Part shown: piece by piece, positions 1 to 11,084 of the stretch
Layout of the letters: each line of letters begins with the position of its first letter
Numbering within the stretch: position 1 is the first letter of the stretch
DNA from: Phytopythium helicoides
Taxonomy: Eukaryota > Oomycota > Peronosporomycetes > Pythiales > Pythiaceae
Direction of reading: 5' to 3'
NCBI GenBank assembly: GCA_024867545.1
Contig: JANFNE010000026.1
Location: forward strand, 124,001-188,000
Length of the DNA stretch: 64,000 nucleotides
Notes under the pieces: generated by a model
What the model was told of the DNA's origin: nothing
Databases searched by the model: none
What the model saw: the letters and a program-made list of their open reading frames with translations, nothing else
Translations under genes and position numbers: made by a program

Positions 1-1
1 T

Positions 2-3000
2 GTTCAGTGTCTCGTGAAAGAAGGCGGCGCGAACGTGAATGCCACGAACGAAGACGGATGGACAGCGCTGATGTATGCCGCTCGCAATGGTTACCTTGAA
101 ATTGTTCAGTGTCTTGTAGAAGAAGGCGGAGCGGACATGAATGCTATAAACAAAGACGGATGGACAGCACTGAGATGGGCCGCTCGCTATGGTCACCTTG
201 CAGTGGTTCGGTATCTCGTGAAAGAACACGGCGCGGACGTGAATGCTATAAACAAAGACGGATGGACAGCGCTAATGTGGGCCGCTTTCAATGGTCACCT
301 TGAAATGGTTCGGTATCTCGTAGAAGAAGGCGGCGCGAACGTGAATGCTATAAACAAAGACGGATGGACAGCGCTAATGTGGGCCGCTTTCAATGGTCAC
401 CTTGAAATGGTTCGGTATCTCGTAGAAGAAGGCGGCGCGAACGTGAATGCTATAAACAAAGACGGATGGACAGCACTGAGATGGGCCGCTGAGTATGGTC
501 ACCTTGATATTGTTCAGTGTCTCGTGAAAGAAGGCGGCGCGGACGTGAATGCTATAAACAAAGACGGATGGACAGCACTGAGATGGGCCGCTGAGAATGG
601 TCACCTTGATATTGTTCAGTGTCTCGTGAAAGAAGGCGGAGCGGACGTGAATGCTATAAACAAAGACGGATGGACAGCGCTGATGTATGCCGCTCGCAAT
701 GGTTACCTTGAAATTGTTCAGTGTCTTGTAGAAGAAGGCGGAGCGGACATGAATGCTATAAACAAAGACGGATGGACAGCACTGAGATGGGCCGCTCGCT
801 ATGGTCACCTTGCAGTGGTTCGGTATCTCGTGAAAGAACACGGCGCGGACGTGAATGCTATAAACAAAGACGGATGGACAGCGCTAATGTGGGCCGCTTT
901 CAATGGTCACCTTGAAATGGTTCGGTATCTCGTAGAAGAAGGCGGCGCGAACGTGAATGCTATAAACAAAGACGGATGGACAGCGCTAATGTGGGCCGCT
1001 TTCAATGGTCACCTTGAAATGGTTCGGTATCTCGTAGAAGAAGGCGGCGCGAACGTGAATGCTATAAACAAAGACGGATGGACAGCACTGAGATGGGCCG
1101 CTGAGTATGGTCACCTTGATATTGTTCAGTGTCTCGTGAAAGAAGGCGGAGCGGACGTGAATGCTATAAACAAAGACGGATGGACAGCACTGAGATGGGC
1201 CGCTGAGAATGGTCACCTTGAAATTGTTCGGTGTCTCGTGAAAGAAGGCGGCGCGGACGTGAATGCTATAAACAAAGACGGATGGACAGCACTGAGATGG
1301 GCCGCTGAGAATGGTCACCTTGATATTGTTCAGTGTCTCGTGAAAGAAGGCGGAGCGGACGTGAATGCTATAAACAAAGACGGATGGACAGCGCTGATGT
1401 ATGCCGCTCGCAATGGTCACCTTGAAATTGTTCGGTGTCTCGTGAAAGAAGGCGGCGCGAACGTGAATGCTATAAACAAAGACGGATGGACAGCACTGAG
1501 ATGGGCCGCTGAGAATGGTCACCTTGAAATTGTTCGATGTCTCGTGAAAGAAGGCGGCGCGGACGTGAATGCTATAAACAAAGACGGATGGACAGCACTG
1601 ATGTATGCCGCTCGCAATGGTTACCTTAAAATGGTTCGGTATCTCGTGAAAGAAGGCGGAGCGGACGTGAATGCTATAAACAAAGACGGATGGACAGCGC
1701 TGATGTATGCCGCTCGCAATGGTCACCTTGAAATTGTTCGGTGTCTCGTGAAAGAAGGCGGAGCGGACGTGAATGCTATAAACAAAGACGGATGGACAGC
1801 ACTGAGATGGGCCGCTGAGAATGGTCACCTTGAAATTGTTCGGTGTCTCGTGAAAGAAGGCGGCGCGGACGTGAATGCTATAAACAAAGACGGATGGACA
1901 GCGCTGATGTGGGCCGCTCGCAATGGTCACCTTGAAATTGTTCAGTGTCTCGTGAAAGAAGGCGGCGCGAACGTGAATGCTATAAACAAAGACGGATGGA
2001 CAGCACTGAGATGGGCCGCTGAGAATGGTCACCTTGAAATTGTTCGGTGTCTCGTGAAAGAAGGCGGCGCGGACGTGAATGCTATAAACAAAGACGGATG
2101 GACAGCACTGATGTATGCCGCTCGCAATGGTTACCTTAAAATGGTTCGGTATCTCGTGAAAGAAGGCGGAGCGAACGTGAATGCTATAAACAAAGACGGA
2201 TGGACAGCGCTGATGTATGCCGCTCGCAATGGTCACCTTGAAATTGTTCGGTGTCTCGTGAAAGAAGGCGGCGCGAACGTGAATGCTATAAACAAAGACG
2301 GATGGACAGCACTGAGATGGGCCGCTGAGAATGGTCACCTTGAAATTGTTCGGTGTCTCGTGAAAGAAGGCGGCGCGGACGTGAATGCTATAAACAAAGA
2401 CGGATGGACAGCGCTGATGTGGGCCGCTCGCAATGGTTACCTTGAAATTGTTCGGTGTCTCGTGAAAGAAGGCGGCGCGGACGTTGATGCCACGAACAAA
2501 GACAGATGGACAGCGCTGATGTGGGCCGCTTTCAATGGTCGCCTTGAGGTTGTTCGGTATCTCGTAGAAGAAGGCTGTGTGGACGTGAATGCCACGAACG
2601 AAAACGGATGGACAGCACTGATGTATGCCGCTCGCTATGGTCACCTTGAGGTTGTTCGGTATCTCGTAGAAGAACGTGGAGTGGACGTGAATGCCACGAA
2701 CAAAGACGGATGGACAGCCCTAATGTGGGCCGCTCAGAATGGTCACCTTGAAATGGCTCGGTGCCTCGTAGAAGAACGCGGAGTGGACGTGAATGCCACG
2801 AACAAAGGCGGATGGACGGCCCTAATGTGGGCCTCTCAGAATGGTCACCTTGAAATGGCTCGGTGTCTCGTGGAAGAACGTGGCGCGGACGTCAATGCCA
2901 CGAACATAGACGGCAAGTCGGCAATCCGATTCGCTGCTGATCGTGGTCACCAAGATATCGTCCGCTTTCTCATGCCTTTTCTGTTGCACTCACAAACAAC

Positions 3001-5707
3001 CACACCAGAATCGTCTTCATTTGATTCGCTGTTTTCCTCATGGGTCATTCCTCCCTCGCAAATTGAACTCACTAAACGAGTTGACACTAACAATATCGGA
3101 GGAGAATTCATCGCCAAATGGCTCGATGCACACGTCGTCGTCAAGCTATTCATTCCAGATGCAGCACATTCATCCTTCCAACAAGAAGTAAAGCTCTGGA
3201 AACAGTTGCGACACCCTAATGTGATCAAGATGTATGGCGCATGTGAAGCTGGTCCAGGTTTGCACTTCTTCGTGTGTGAGTATGCTGATGGCGGGTCGCT
3301 GATTGAGTATGTCAATTCAAGTCCTGAGGATCAACCACGGATGATGTGGAAATATCTGTATGAGGCTGCACTGGGTCTGGAGTATCTTCATGAGCGAGGG
3401 CTTGTGCATGGTGATCTTCGTTGCAGCAATATTTTGATCGGCAGCGATGATTTGTCGAGGCTGTCTAATTTCGGTTTGAGTGGTGCAAAGAGCGGTGCAT
3501 CTTCAAGTGTTGGATCGATGCGATGGCAGGCTCCTGAGATTTTGGAGGGTAAAGAGTCATCATCTCGATTTGCAGCGGATGTGTATTCTTTGGGAATGTG
3601 TATATTGGAAGCTATCACTGGGGTGAAACCATGGGACGATAAGGATGCCCCGAAATGGTCCAAGACTTATTGGAAACCTGAGACAGATGATGACTCTTGG
3701 TACGCCCCAGAATGTCCCAATGGCGACGCACGTAACTTGGTGTGGCGAATGTGCTGTTATGATCCTACCAAACGCATCAAGATACAATCCGTCGTACACA
3801 AGCTCGAGCGTTTGGCGCTCAACGAGAGTTTGGGTCATTCACAATCAGAGCCAGAGCACGAACCTGTACACACACTTGACACCTACAAGCTCGGTGAGAT
3901 CAAGGAACTGTGGCGAAAAGTCGAAACACTCATGAAGAACAACACCTATAATTCTCAATACCATCAAGCATTCCATGAACTCAAACCACTATACAACCAT
4001 CTACACCAATCAACACATCGCATCACACTCTTCACAAGATTCCACACACTACTCACACAGTTCCATACTGTCATCACCATGAATGAACAACAAACATTAG
4101 CCATGCGACTCTCGTCCACACGTGCAACCACCAACAGCATCTACGCTTTCCATCGACGCATACAGTCACTATGGGGAGCACTGGGTCAACCTGTTGACAC
4201 CAACGTCACACAGATGGCGCAGATCGACGACACACAACGGCGTGAGATGTTTGTGTCTGGTGTGTCGGATGTGTATCTGTTGTTGCGCGAGTTGGAATCG
4301 GATGGTGAGAAGGTTGCCTTCCTCGAAATGTTGAAACGGGAGATGACACATCAATACACACCTACTCAACTGGAGGTGATGAAGAAGGCTTTGGAGGCTC
4401 TCGAGAGCAAGATTGGTGAGGTGGAGGATAGTTTGGTTCCGGAGTGGTTCATTCCTTGGTACGAGTTGATAAAGCGTGAGGACGAATGTCTTGGTGCAGG
4501 TGGTTTTGGGAGTGTGATCCGAGCGAAGTGGCTGGACTCGGAGGTGGTGGTGAAGCAAGTGGATATGGGTGGTTCGAAAGGATCTTTACTTTGGTCGAAC
4601 TTGAGCTCGATGGAAACTATATCCATCGGAGATGTTGAGGTCCAACCGCAAGTTGTGGAATCCAAAGAAAGCAGTCCGGAAGAGCTTGAGAAGAGAGCAC
4701 ACAAACGAGAAGAAGCTATGAAAATGTTCCGACGTGAAGTAGACATTTGGTTCGGATTCAGTCACCCTCACGTCATACAACTATTCGGCGCATGTCACGT
4801 AGGCACACCATTCTTCGTATGCGAGTACGCCACCAACGGGACATTGGTCCAGTATCTACGGAAACATCCGGATGAGTTGTGGCAGAAGCTATATGAGGCT
4901 GCGTTGGGAGTCCAGTACCTTCATGCTCGTGGAGTGGTTCATGGTGATCTGAAAGGCAACAATATCGTGATTGGTAGTGACATGAAGGCGAAGGTGACGG
5001 ATTTTGGTCTGAGTTCAATGGTGAGTGATAGTGGAGAAGCGCATATCACAGCTGCGTCGCATTGGGTGGCTCCGGAGTGTTTTGTAGTTGATCCTGAGTT
5101 GACGTTTGCGTCGGATGTGTACTCTCTGGGTATGTGTATTGTGGAGTCGATGCGAGTGGTGGGATGTGAAGAGTGGATTTTACCGTGGCGATATATGGAT
5201 AATGTTGCTGTGAGAGTGCATGCAAAACGTGGTGAGATGCCACCGAGACCTACAGGCTGCACAGATGTTCAATGGAAACTAGTGGAACGCATGTGTTCAT
5301 TTCAACCGGAGAATCGGGTGAAGATATCAACTGTGGTGGATGAATTGTCGAGACTAGTGAATGAGAGAGATGATGTGGCATTCGAATCACCTAGCTTGGA
5401 GTTAGTTCCCGATGTTGTCTCAGCTATGAAGACTGTGTTGAGTGATCTGCATGGTGGTAGAAGCGAGGTGTCGCTGTACATTCAGATGTGGGATGAACTG
5501 GAGAAGGTCTACAAGAGTATCAACGGTATTCAGAGCAGTAGCAGCAGGGAAGTGTTCTGTTGTTTGGTGAAGGATGCCGAGACGGCAACTTTGAAATTGA
5601 AGGAGAAGAAGAAGGACTTGATGTCTTCATTGGAGACGACGATGGCTGTGTACGCTTTGCGTCGTCGTGTGGTCAAGTTTGTGGAGGCATGTCCTGCACA
5701 AGTATAG
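2..5707 (+). CDS. Ankyrin-repeat / pseudokinase / kinase protein, copy 1 (5' end outside window)
   Basis: The frame is already open at base 2 and begins inside an ankyrin repeat, so the true start lies upstream. About 28 canonical 34-residue ankyrin repeats plus one degenerate cap run to about 2960. The first tyrosine-kinase-like (TKL) domain (about 3040-3830) keeps the VVVK lysine, an HGDLRCSN catalytic loop and an APE motif, but has no glycine-rich loop and reads SNFG instead of DFG, so it is a predicted pseudokinase. A helical linker (about 3880-4440) follows. The second kinase domain (about 4470-5350) has GAGGFGSV, VVVK, HGDLKGNN, DFG and APE, so it is predicted active; about 65 residues are inserted between the lysine and helix C. 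A helical tail ends at TAG 5705-5707. Likely role: cytosolic signalling kinase whose ankyrin part binds partners; substrate unknown. No signal peptide or membrane segment is visible. Confidence 0.93.
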   Translation, partial: VQCLVKEGGANVNATNEDGWTALMYAARNGYLEIVQCLVEEGGADMNAINKDGWTALRWAARYGHLAVVRYLVKEHGADVNAINKDGWTALMWAAFNGHLEMVRYLVEEGGANVNAINKDGWTALMWAAFNGHLEMVRYLVEEGGANVNAINKDGWTALRWAAEYGHLDIVQCLVKEGGADVNAINKDGWTALRWAAENGHLDIVQCLVKEGGADVNAINKDGWTALMYAARNGYLEIVQCLVEEGGADMNAINKDGWTALRWAARYGHLAVVRYLVKEHGADVNAINKDGWTALMWAAFNGHLEMVRYLVEEGGANVNAINKDGWTALMWAAFNGHLEMVRYLVEEGGANVNAINKDGWTALRWAAEYGHLDIVQCLVKEGGADVNAINKDGWTALRWAAENGHLEIVRCLVKEGGADVNAINKDGWTALRWAAENGHLDIVQCLVKEGGADVNAINKDGWTALMYAARNGHLEIVRCLVKEGGANVNAINKDGWTALRWAAENGHLEIVRCLVKEGGADVNAINKDGWTALMYAARNGYLKMVRYLVKEGGADVNAINKDGWTALMYAARNGHLEIVRCLVKEGGADVNAINKDGWTALRWAAENGHLEIVRCLVKEGGADVNAINKDGWTALMWAARNGHLEIVQCLVKEGGANVNAINKDGWTALRWAAENGHLEIVRCLVKEGGADVNAINKDGWTALMYAARNGYLKMVRYLVKEGGANVNAINKDGWTALMYAARNGHLEIVRCLVKEGGANVNAINKDGWTALRWAAENGHLEIVRCLVKEGGADVNAINKDGWTALMWAARNGYLEIVRCLVKEGGADVDATNKDRWTALMWAAFNGRLEVVRYLVEEGCVDVNATNENGWTALMYAARYGHLEVVRYLVEERGVDVNATNKDGWTALMWAAQNGHLEMARCLVEERGVDVNATNKGGWTALMWASQNGHLEMARCLVEERGADVNATNIDGKSAIRFAADRGHQDIVRFLMPFLLHSQTTTPESSSFDSLFSSWVIPPSQIELTKRVDTNNIGGEFIAKWLDAHVVVKLFIPDAAHSSFQQEVKLWKQLRHPNVIKMYGACEAGPGLHFFVCEYADGGSLIEYVNSSPEDQPRMMWKYLYEAALGLEYLHERGLVHGDLRCSNILIGSDDLSRLSNFGLSGAKSGASSSVGSMRWQAPEILEGKESSSRFAADVYSLGMCILEAITGVKPWDDKDAPKWSKTYWKPETDDDSWYAPECPNGDARNLVWRMCCYDPTKRIKIQSVVHKLERLALNESLGHSQSEPEHEPVHTLDTYKLGEIKELWRKVETLMKNNTYNSQYHQAFHELKPLYNHLHQSTHRITLFTRFHTLLTQFHTVITMNEQQTLAMRLSSTRATTNSIYAFHRRIQSLWGALGQPVDTNVTQMAQIDDTQRREMFVSGVSDVYLLLRELESDGEKVAFLEMLKREMTHQYTPTQLEVMKKALEALESKIGEVEDSLVPEWFIPWYELIKREDECLGAGGFGSVIRAKWLDSEVVVKQVDMGGSKGSLLWSNLSSMETISIGDVEVQPQVVESKESSPEELEKRAHKREEAMKMFRREVDIWFGFSHPHVIQLFGACHVGTPFFVCEYATNGTLVQYLRKHPDELWQKLYEAALGVQYLHARGVVHGDLKGNNIVIGSDMKAKVTDFGLSSMVSDSGEAHITAASHWVAPECFVVDPELTFASDVYSLGMCIVESMRVVGCEEWILPWRYMDNVAVRVHAKRGEMPPRPTGCTDVQWKLVERMCSFQPENRVKISTVVDELSRLVNERDDVAFESPSLELVPDVVSAMKTVLSDLHGGRSEVSLYIQMWDELEKVYKSINGIQSSSSREVFCCLVKDAETATLKLKEKKKDLMSSLETTMAVYALRRRVVKFVEACPAQV
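20..2960 (+). repeat. 102-bp ankyrin-coding tandem repeat array with higher-order duplications
   Basis: Twenty-nine in-frame units of 102 bp (34 codons) encode the ankyrin region of the first kinase gene. Units 2-24 are nearly identical at DNA level (constant NAINKDGWTAL core), while the last five use NATN and are more diverged. Two blocks of about 558 bp (about 51-608 and 663-1220) match with an offset of 612 bp, exactly six units. Another block repeats with an offset of 510 bp, five units (about 1490-1890 against 2000-2400). This indicates recent unequal exchange in multi-unit steps. Confidence 0.93.
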
Positions 5708-5724
5708 ATACTGCCTCTACCAAC

Positions 5725-5990
5725 TTGGCGGACTGCAAAGAACGCGTGTGGCGTGACTTTCTCGGAGTAGGGAGTGGACTAGGTGGCAGCTACCATCGCT
5801 GGTAACATGTTGGTGCAGACTATAGCTAACGACGAATGAGAACCAAGACCTACGAGAGTTTCGGGGGTAGTATGCTCTTCAATCTCATTGAGATCCTCGC
5901 TCCTGTGGTGTGCTACTACTGCCTCTTCACAACTGAGAAGACGGAGTGTTCAAAAGCGTCCACAACCGCGGACTTGTAAAAGTCTTGGAG
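5725..5990 (+). pseudogene. Phosphate-transporter gene fragment 1 (degenerate)
   Basis: Starting about 20 bp after the kinase stop codon, the DNA aligns with the middle of the phosphate-transporter genes found on the minus strand at 26.7-35.5 kb. The matching part corresponds to the segment after GGEYPLAAS (DRNKRVAMTFSLQG, then NLLVQAF, then CYYRFTAEETEAF). Frame is lost by indels and stops, so it is a relic. Its orientation is the same as the kinase, so it is probably transcribed as 3' UTR. The next 390 bp or so up to the HSF relic are shared by units 1, 2 and 4 and contain no ORF I can support. Confidence 0.75.
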
Positions 5991-6376
5991 TAAACCAAAC
6001 TATGGGTCTGAAGGCGGCCGTTAAAGTCTCGGCTTCTTGAATCCAACTTGCCGACACCTCGACACCAGAGAGGATGTAGTCTACAGTGCTATGGTGTGTG
6101 GCTTCAGAACGGTTTGAGGAGATCTTGGGGAGGCGGTGAGGATGGTCGATTTCATTGACAGTCCGAATGCTTTGAGTCGGTTGTCGGCGTTGACTGTGGG
6201 GTGATCAGCTCTTATGCGAATAACTCTATCTCAAACTGCGTGTTGCGAGTCCAGAGACGTCGAAAGTTCATCAATGCAACAACCTCAACACACAAATGAG
6301 GTCATGGAGCTCCAAAAGCATCGGTATGGATTTCCGAGTGTACACGATAAGTAATAAATGAAGGTGAGAGCCACTG

Positions 6377-7130
6377 GCCTAGGCGGGCAAATGAAGCCAA
6401 TTGACGCAAAACCGCTCGAAAGCGACGCCACCTCATGGATCGACGACAGTGTCAATACCATCGACGTCTACTTCGGCGCCTTGCGATTCGGAGAGATTCC
6501 CGCCAAGCTTGGGAGCAACGACACCGGACCAACCACGGAAACCGCGACCGTCGTCCACACAAACGACGCCACACTTTCCTGCTGCAACAGCGCCACATTC
6601 TCCACCACAGCCTCACGACGAACCAGATTCGACCTCCACTAGTCCCAAGCCAACCAGCAGCTCTGCTCCATCATCCACGACCACAACACGCTTGGCCGCA
6701 GCCTGGTCCTCCTCCGAGACCATCGACCCTACACGCATTGCTATCGCTCGCGCCACTCCTTCTCGCTCTCCCGCTTCACGACCGCCATGCAGTCCTAGTC
6801 GTCCCTCCTCAACCACTCACAGACATCGATACATCCTCTACGTGTGAGACTGCGACCGCGCCTTGCTCCACTCGCACTTGGACCCTCCAAGTGGCGGACC
6901 TGGCGCCACTACAACCTCCCCACCCTCTCGTCCCTCAACCAGCGACGCACACTCTCCGACTCTCGAGCCTCCGCGCATCCTTCTCCACCATCTCCAACGA
7001 CGCACCAGCCTCCGACCACCGGACCACAACCGCCCGCCTTGGCTCTCGTGGCTTCTCGCGCCGCGCCATCTGCTGCAAACCAAACGCAGCAGCACACGGC
7101 GACACCCACGCGCGCCGGACGCTCACGCTC
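6377..7130 (-). pseudogene. Heat-shock-factor relic 1
   Basis: Read on the minus strand, this region aligns along its length with the intact HSF gene at 22681-23430. The C-terminal coding DNA matches at 6390-6600. The basic region and the end of the DNA-binding domain match at about 6780-6900, where the frame still reads WSKARSQ. The start of the DNA-binding domain matches at about 6970-7100. Many indels break the frame. The high-GC, CT-rich DNA to about 7440 continues the decayed 5' part. Long plus-strand ORFs over this stretch arise from its composition and are not genes. Confidence 0.75.
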
Positions 7131-7455
7131 TTCTCGGTCTCTTCTCGCTCTCGCGGCTCGCCTCGCACTCCCACGCTCCTCCTCCCGCCGCCGCAACTGC
7201 TCGCAGCCTCACACACTCACACAGCGCCACGCCACGTCCGACGCCAACGCATCCGCCAGTGCCGCGCACTCCACACACACGCGCGGGCCTCTCGCTCCCT
7301 CCGCAGCTCCAGCCTCTCGCGCCAACGACCGCCCTCGCGCTCCATCGCCACCGCCTCCCTCCGCTCCCAAGACCAACCGACAAACGACGCCACCATCTCC
7401 CACTCGCCTCCCTCGGTCTCCATGCGGCTGCGCTTTCTCGCCTTTTGGCTGGCGA

Positions 7456-7490
7456 CTTGGACGTTGGACGTTGGACGTTGGACGTTCGGC
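7456..7490. repeat. Heptanucleotide repeat (TTGGACG)n between HSF relic and kinase gene
   Basis: Four copies of TTGGACG stand just upstream of the second kinase copy. The same place in the other units has three copies (about 18066-18092) or a decayed version (about 12810-12842). It marks the junction between HSF-derived DNA and the kinase 5' region. Confidence 0.7.
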
Positions 7491-7663
7491 TCGTGGGTTG
7501 GAGACGTGGGGAAGAGGGTGCGGGCGTGTGCGTTGGTTGAGTGTGTGGCATGTGGTCGGAGGATCTTTTGAGGACAGGTGAGAGAGAGGTCGTTGTCCTC
7601 ACTTGGGAACTTTGGAAGAAGGGAGGAAAGAAGGAGCTGAGGTCGAAGACAACGGAGAAGCTT

Positions 7664-10600
7664 ATGGCGGATGCCGAAGAGTGGCTTCAGGAGGCCGCCA
7701 AAGAGTCCGATCTCGATGTGGTGAAGGAGCTGATCGACGGCGGGGTGGAAGTGGATGCCACTGACAAGTATGGAAGAACGGCGCTGGTGTATGCCGCTGA
7801 GAAGGGTCATATTGAAGTGGTTCGGTATCTCGTGAAAGAACACGGCGCGGACGTGAATGCCACAAACATGAACGGAGAGACGGCGCTAATGTATGCCGCT
7901 TTCAATGGTGAGCTTGAAGTGGTTCGGTATCTCGTCGAAGAAGGCGGAGCGGACGTGAATGCCACGAACAAAGACGGATCGACAGCGCTGATGTACGCTG
8001 CTTGCAATGGTCACCTCGAAGTGGTTCGGTGTCTCGTGGAAGAACGCCGAGTGGACGTGAATGCTATAAACAAAGACGGATGGACAACGCTGATGTATGC
8101 CGCTCGCTATGGTCAACTAGAAGTGGTTCAGTGTCTCGTGGAAGAAGGTGGCGCGGACGTGAATGGCACAAACGATGACGGATGGACATCGCTGATGTAT
8201 GCCGCTGGGAATGGTTAACTTGAAGTGGCTCGGTATCTCGTGAATGAGGGCCGTGCTGACGTGAATGTCGCAAACAAAGACGGAAAGTCTGCTGTCCGAA
8301 TCGTTGCTGATCATGGTCACCTAGATATCGTCCGCTCTCTGACTCCTTTCCTGTTGTACTCACAAACAACCTTACCAGAACCGTCTTCATCCGAGTTGCT
8401 GCTTTCCACATGGATAATACCTCCCTCTGAAATAGCACTCACTAAACGAGTTGACACCAGCAATATCGGAGGAGAATACATCGCCAAATGGCTCGATGCA
8501 CACGTCGTCGTCAAACTTTTCATCCCAGATGCAGCACACTCATCCTTCCAACAAGAAGTAAAGCTTTGGAAACAGTTAAGACACCCTAACGTGATCAAGA
8601 TGTACGGCGCATGTGAAGCTGGTCCAGGTTTGCAGTTCTTCGTGTGTGAGTATGCTGAGCATGGATCGTTGATTGAGTGTGTGAAGTCCACTCCAGAGGA
8701 TGGACCACGGAGGGTGTGGAAATATCTGTATGAGGCTGCACTGGGTCTGGAGTATCTTCACGAGCGAGGGCTTGTTCACGGTGATCTTCGTTGTAGCAAC
8801 ATTTTGATCGGCAGTGATGGTTTGTCGAGATTGTCGAATTTTGGTTTGAGTGGTGTGAAGAGTGGAGCGTCTTCAAGTGTTGGATCGATGCGATGGCAGG
8901 CTCCTGAGATTTTTTTTGGGTAAAGAGTCATCATCTCGATTTGCATCGGAAGTGTATTCTTTGGGAATGTGTATATTGGAAGCTATCACTAGGAAGAAGC
9001 CATGGAACGATATGAATGACCTGAAACGGTGTAAGCCTTGTTGGAAACCAGAGACATATGATGACTCTTTGTGGGAGCCAAAATGTCCCGATGGTGATGC
9101 ACGTGACTTGGTGTGGCGAATGTGCTGTTATGATCCTACCAAGCGCATCAAACTACAGTCCGTCGTACACGAGCTCGAGCGTTTGGCACTCAAGGAGAGT
9201 CTGCGTCATTCACAATCAGAGCCAGAGCACGAACCTGAACACACACTTGACACCTACAAGCTCGGTGAAATCAAGGAACTGTGGCGGAAAGTCGAAACAC
9301 ACATGAAGAACAACACCAACAATACTCAATACCAACAAGCATTCCATGAACTCAAACCACTCTACCAACATCTACACCAATCAACACATCACATCACACT
9401 ATTCACAAGATTCCACACACTACTCACACAGTTCCATACAGTCATCACCATGAATGAACAACAAACATTAGCCATGCGACTCTCATCCACGCGTGCCACC
9501 ACCAACAGCATCTACGCCTTTCATCGACGCATACAATCACTGTGGGGAGCACTCGGTCAACCAGTTGGCTCCAACATCACACAGACGGACGCACAACGCC
9601 GTGAGTTGTTTGTGTCTGGTGTGTCGGATGTGTATCTGTTGTTGCGCGAGTTGGAATCGGATGATGAGAAGGCTGCCTTCCTCGAAATGTTGAAACGGGA
9701 GATGACACATCAATACACATCTACTCAACTGAAGGTGATGAAGAATGCGGTGGAGGCTCTCGAGAGCAAGATTGGTGAGGTGGAGGATAGTTTGGTTCCG
9801 GAGTGGTTCATTCCTTGGTACGAGTTGATAAAGCGTGAGGACGAATGTCTTGGTGCAGGTGGTTTTGGGAGTGTGATCCGAGCGAAGTGGCTGGACTCGG
9901 AGGTGGTGGTGAAGCAAGTGGATATGGGTGGTTCGAAAGGATCTTTACTTTGGTCGAACTTGAGCTCGATGGAAACTATATCCATCGGAGATGTTGAGGT
10001 CCAACCGCAAGTTGTGGAATCCAAAGAAAGCAGTCCGGAAGAGCTTGAGAAGAGAGCACACAAACGAGAAGAAGCTATGAAAATGTTCCGACGTGAAGTA
10101 GACATTTGGTTCGGATTCAGTCACCCTCACGTCATACAACTATTCGGTGCATGTCACGTAGGTACACCATTCTTCGTATGCGAGTACGCCACCAACGGGA
10201 CATTGGTCCAGTATCTACGGAAACATCCGGATGAGTTGTGGCAGAAGCTATATGAGGCTGCGTTGGGGGTCCAGTACCTTCATGCTCGTGGAGTGGTTCA
10301 CGGGGATCTGAAAGGCAACAATATCGTGGTTGGTAGTGACATGAAGGCGAAGGTGACGGACTTTGGTCTGAGTTCAATGATGAGTGGTGGTGGAGAAACA
10401 CAAATCACGGCTGCGTCACATTGGGTGGCTCCTGAGTGTTTTGTCGGTGATCCTGAGTTGACATTCGCGTCGGATGTGTACTCTCTGGGTATGTGTGTTG
10501 TGAAGTCGATGCGCGTGGTGGGATGTGAAGAATGGAGTTTACCGTGGCGAGATGTGGATAATGTTGTTGTGAGAGTGCATGCAAAACGTGGTGAATTGCC

Positions 10601-11069
10601 CCCGAGACCTAAAGGCTGCACAGATGCTCAGTGGGAACTAGTGAATCGTATGTGCGCTTTTCAACCGGAGAATCGGATGAAGATTTCTACTTTGGTTGAT
10701 GAATTGTCGAGACTGGCGAGTGAGAAAGATGATGGCGCAAATTCTGAACCATCAAGCTTTGGTTTAGTTCCTGATGTTGTCTCTACGATGAAGACTGTGT
10801 TGAGTGAGCTGCACAACAATGGAAGTGAAGTTTCAATGTACCTGGACTTGTGGGATGAACTAGAGAAGGTATACAAGAAGAATGTCAATGGCGTCCAGAG
10901 CAGCATCAGTGATGCGTTCAGTTGTTTGGTGAAGGATGCTGAGACGGCAACTTTGAAACTGAAGGAGAAGAAGACGGACTTAATGTCTTCATTGGAGACG
11001 ACGGTGGCTGTGTACGCATTGCGTCGTCGTGTGGTCAAGTTTATGGAGGCATGTCCTGCACAAGGGTAG
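7664..11069 (+). pseudogene. Ankyrin-pseudokinase-kinase gene, copy 2, broken by a stop and a frameshift
   Basis: The best start is ATG 7664 (MADAEEWLQ), matching copy 4; the frame is open further upstream to a GTG at 7541. Six ankyrin repeats are followed by TAA at 8216-8218, where every other copy has the His codon of GHL, and the same frame then resumes with two more repeats. In the first kinase domain the other copies read GAGATTTTGGAGGG, but here eight T's precede GGG (about 8911-8921), a +1 shift that ends the frame at 8923. The rest (SSSRFASEVYSLGM onward, including a complete second kinase domain with GAGGFGSV, HGDLKGNN, DFG and APE) is open in the next frame to 11069. Without readthrough and frameshift correction only a short ankyrin peptide would be made. 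The homopolymer indel could be a sequencing error; the TAA needs two substitutions and is harder to dismiss. Confidence 0.88.
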
Positions 11070-11084
11070 ATACTGCCTCTACCA

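Noticed and set aside
986..2644. 552-codon ORF on the minus strand across the ankyrin array
   Set aside because: It is the exact antisense of a 102-bp repeat that lacks stops in that frame; the plus strand encodes canonical ankyrin repeats, so this is a shadow.
6435..7571. Long Pro/Ser/Arg/His-rich plus-strand ORFs over the HSF relics (also 11797-12855 and 17011-18177)
   Set aside because: They lie antisense to decayed HSF coding DNA, come in several overlapping frames and have compositional bias only.
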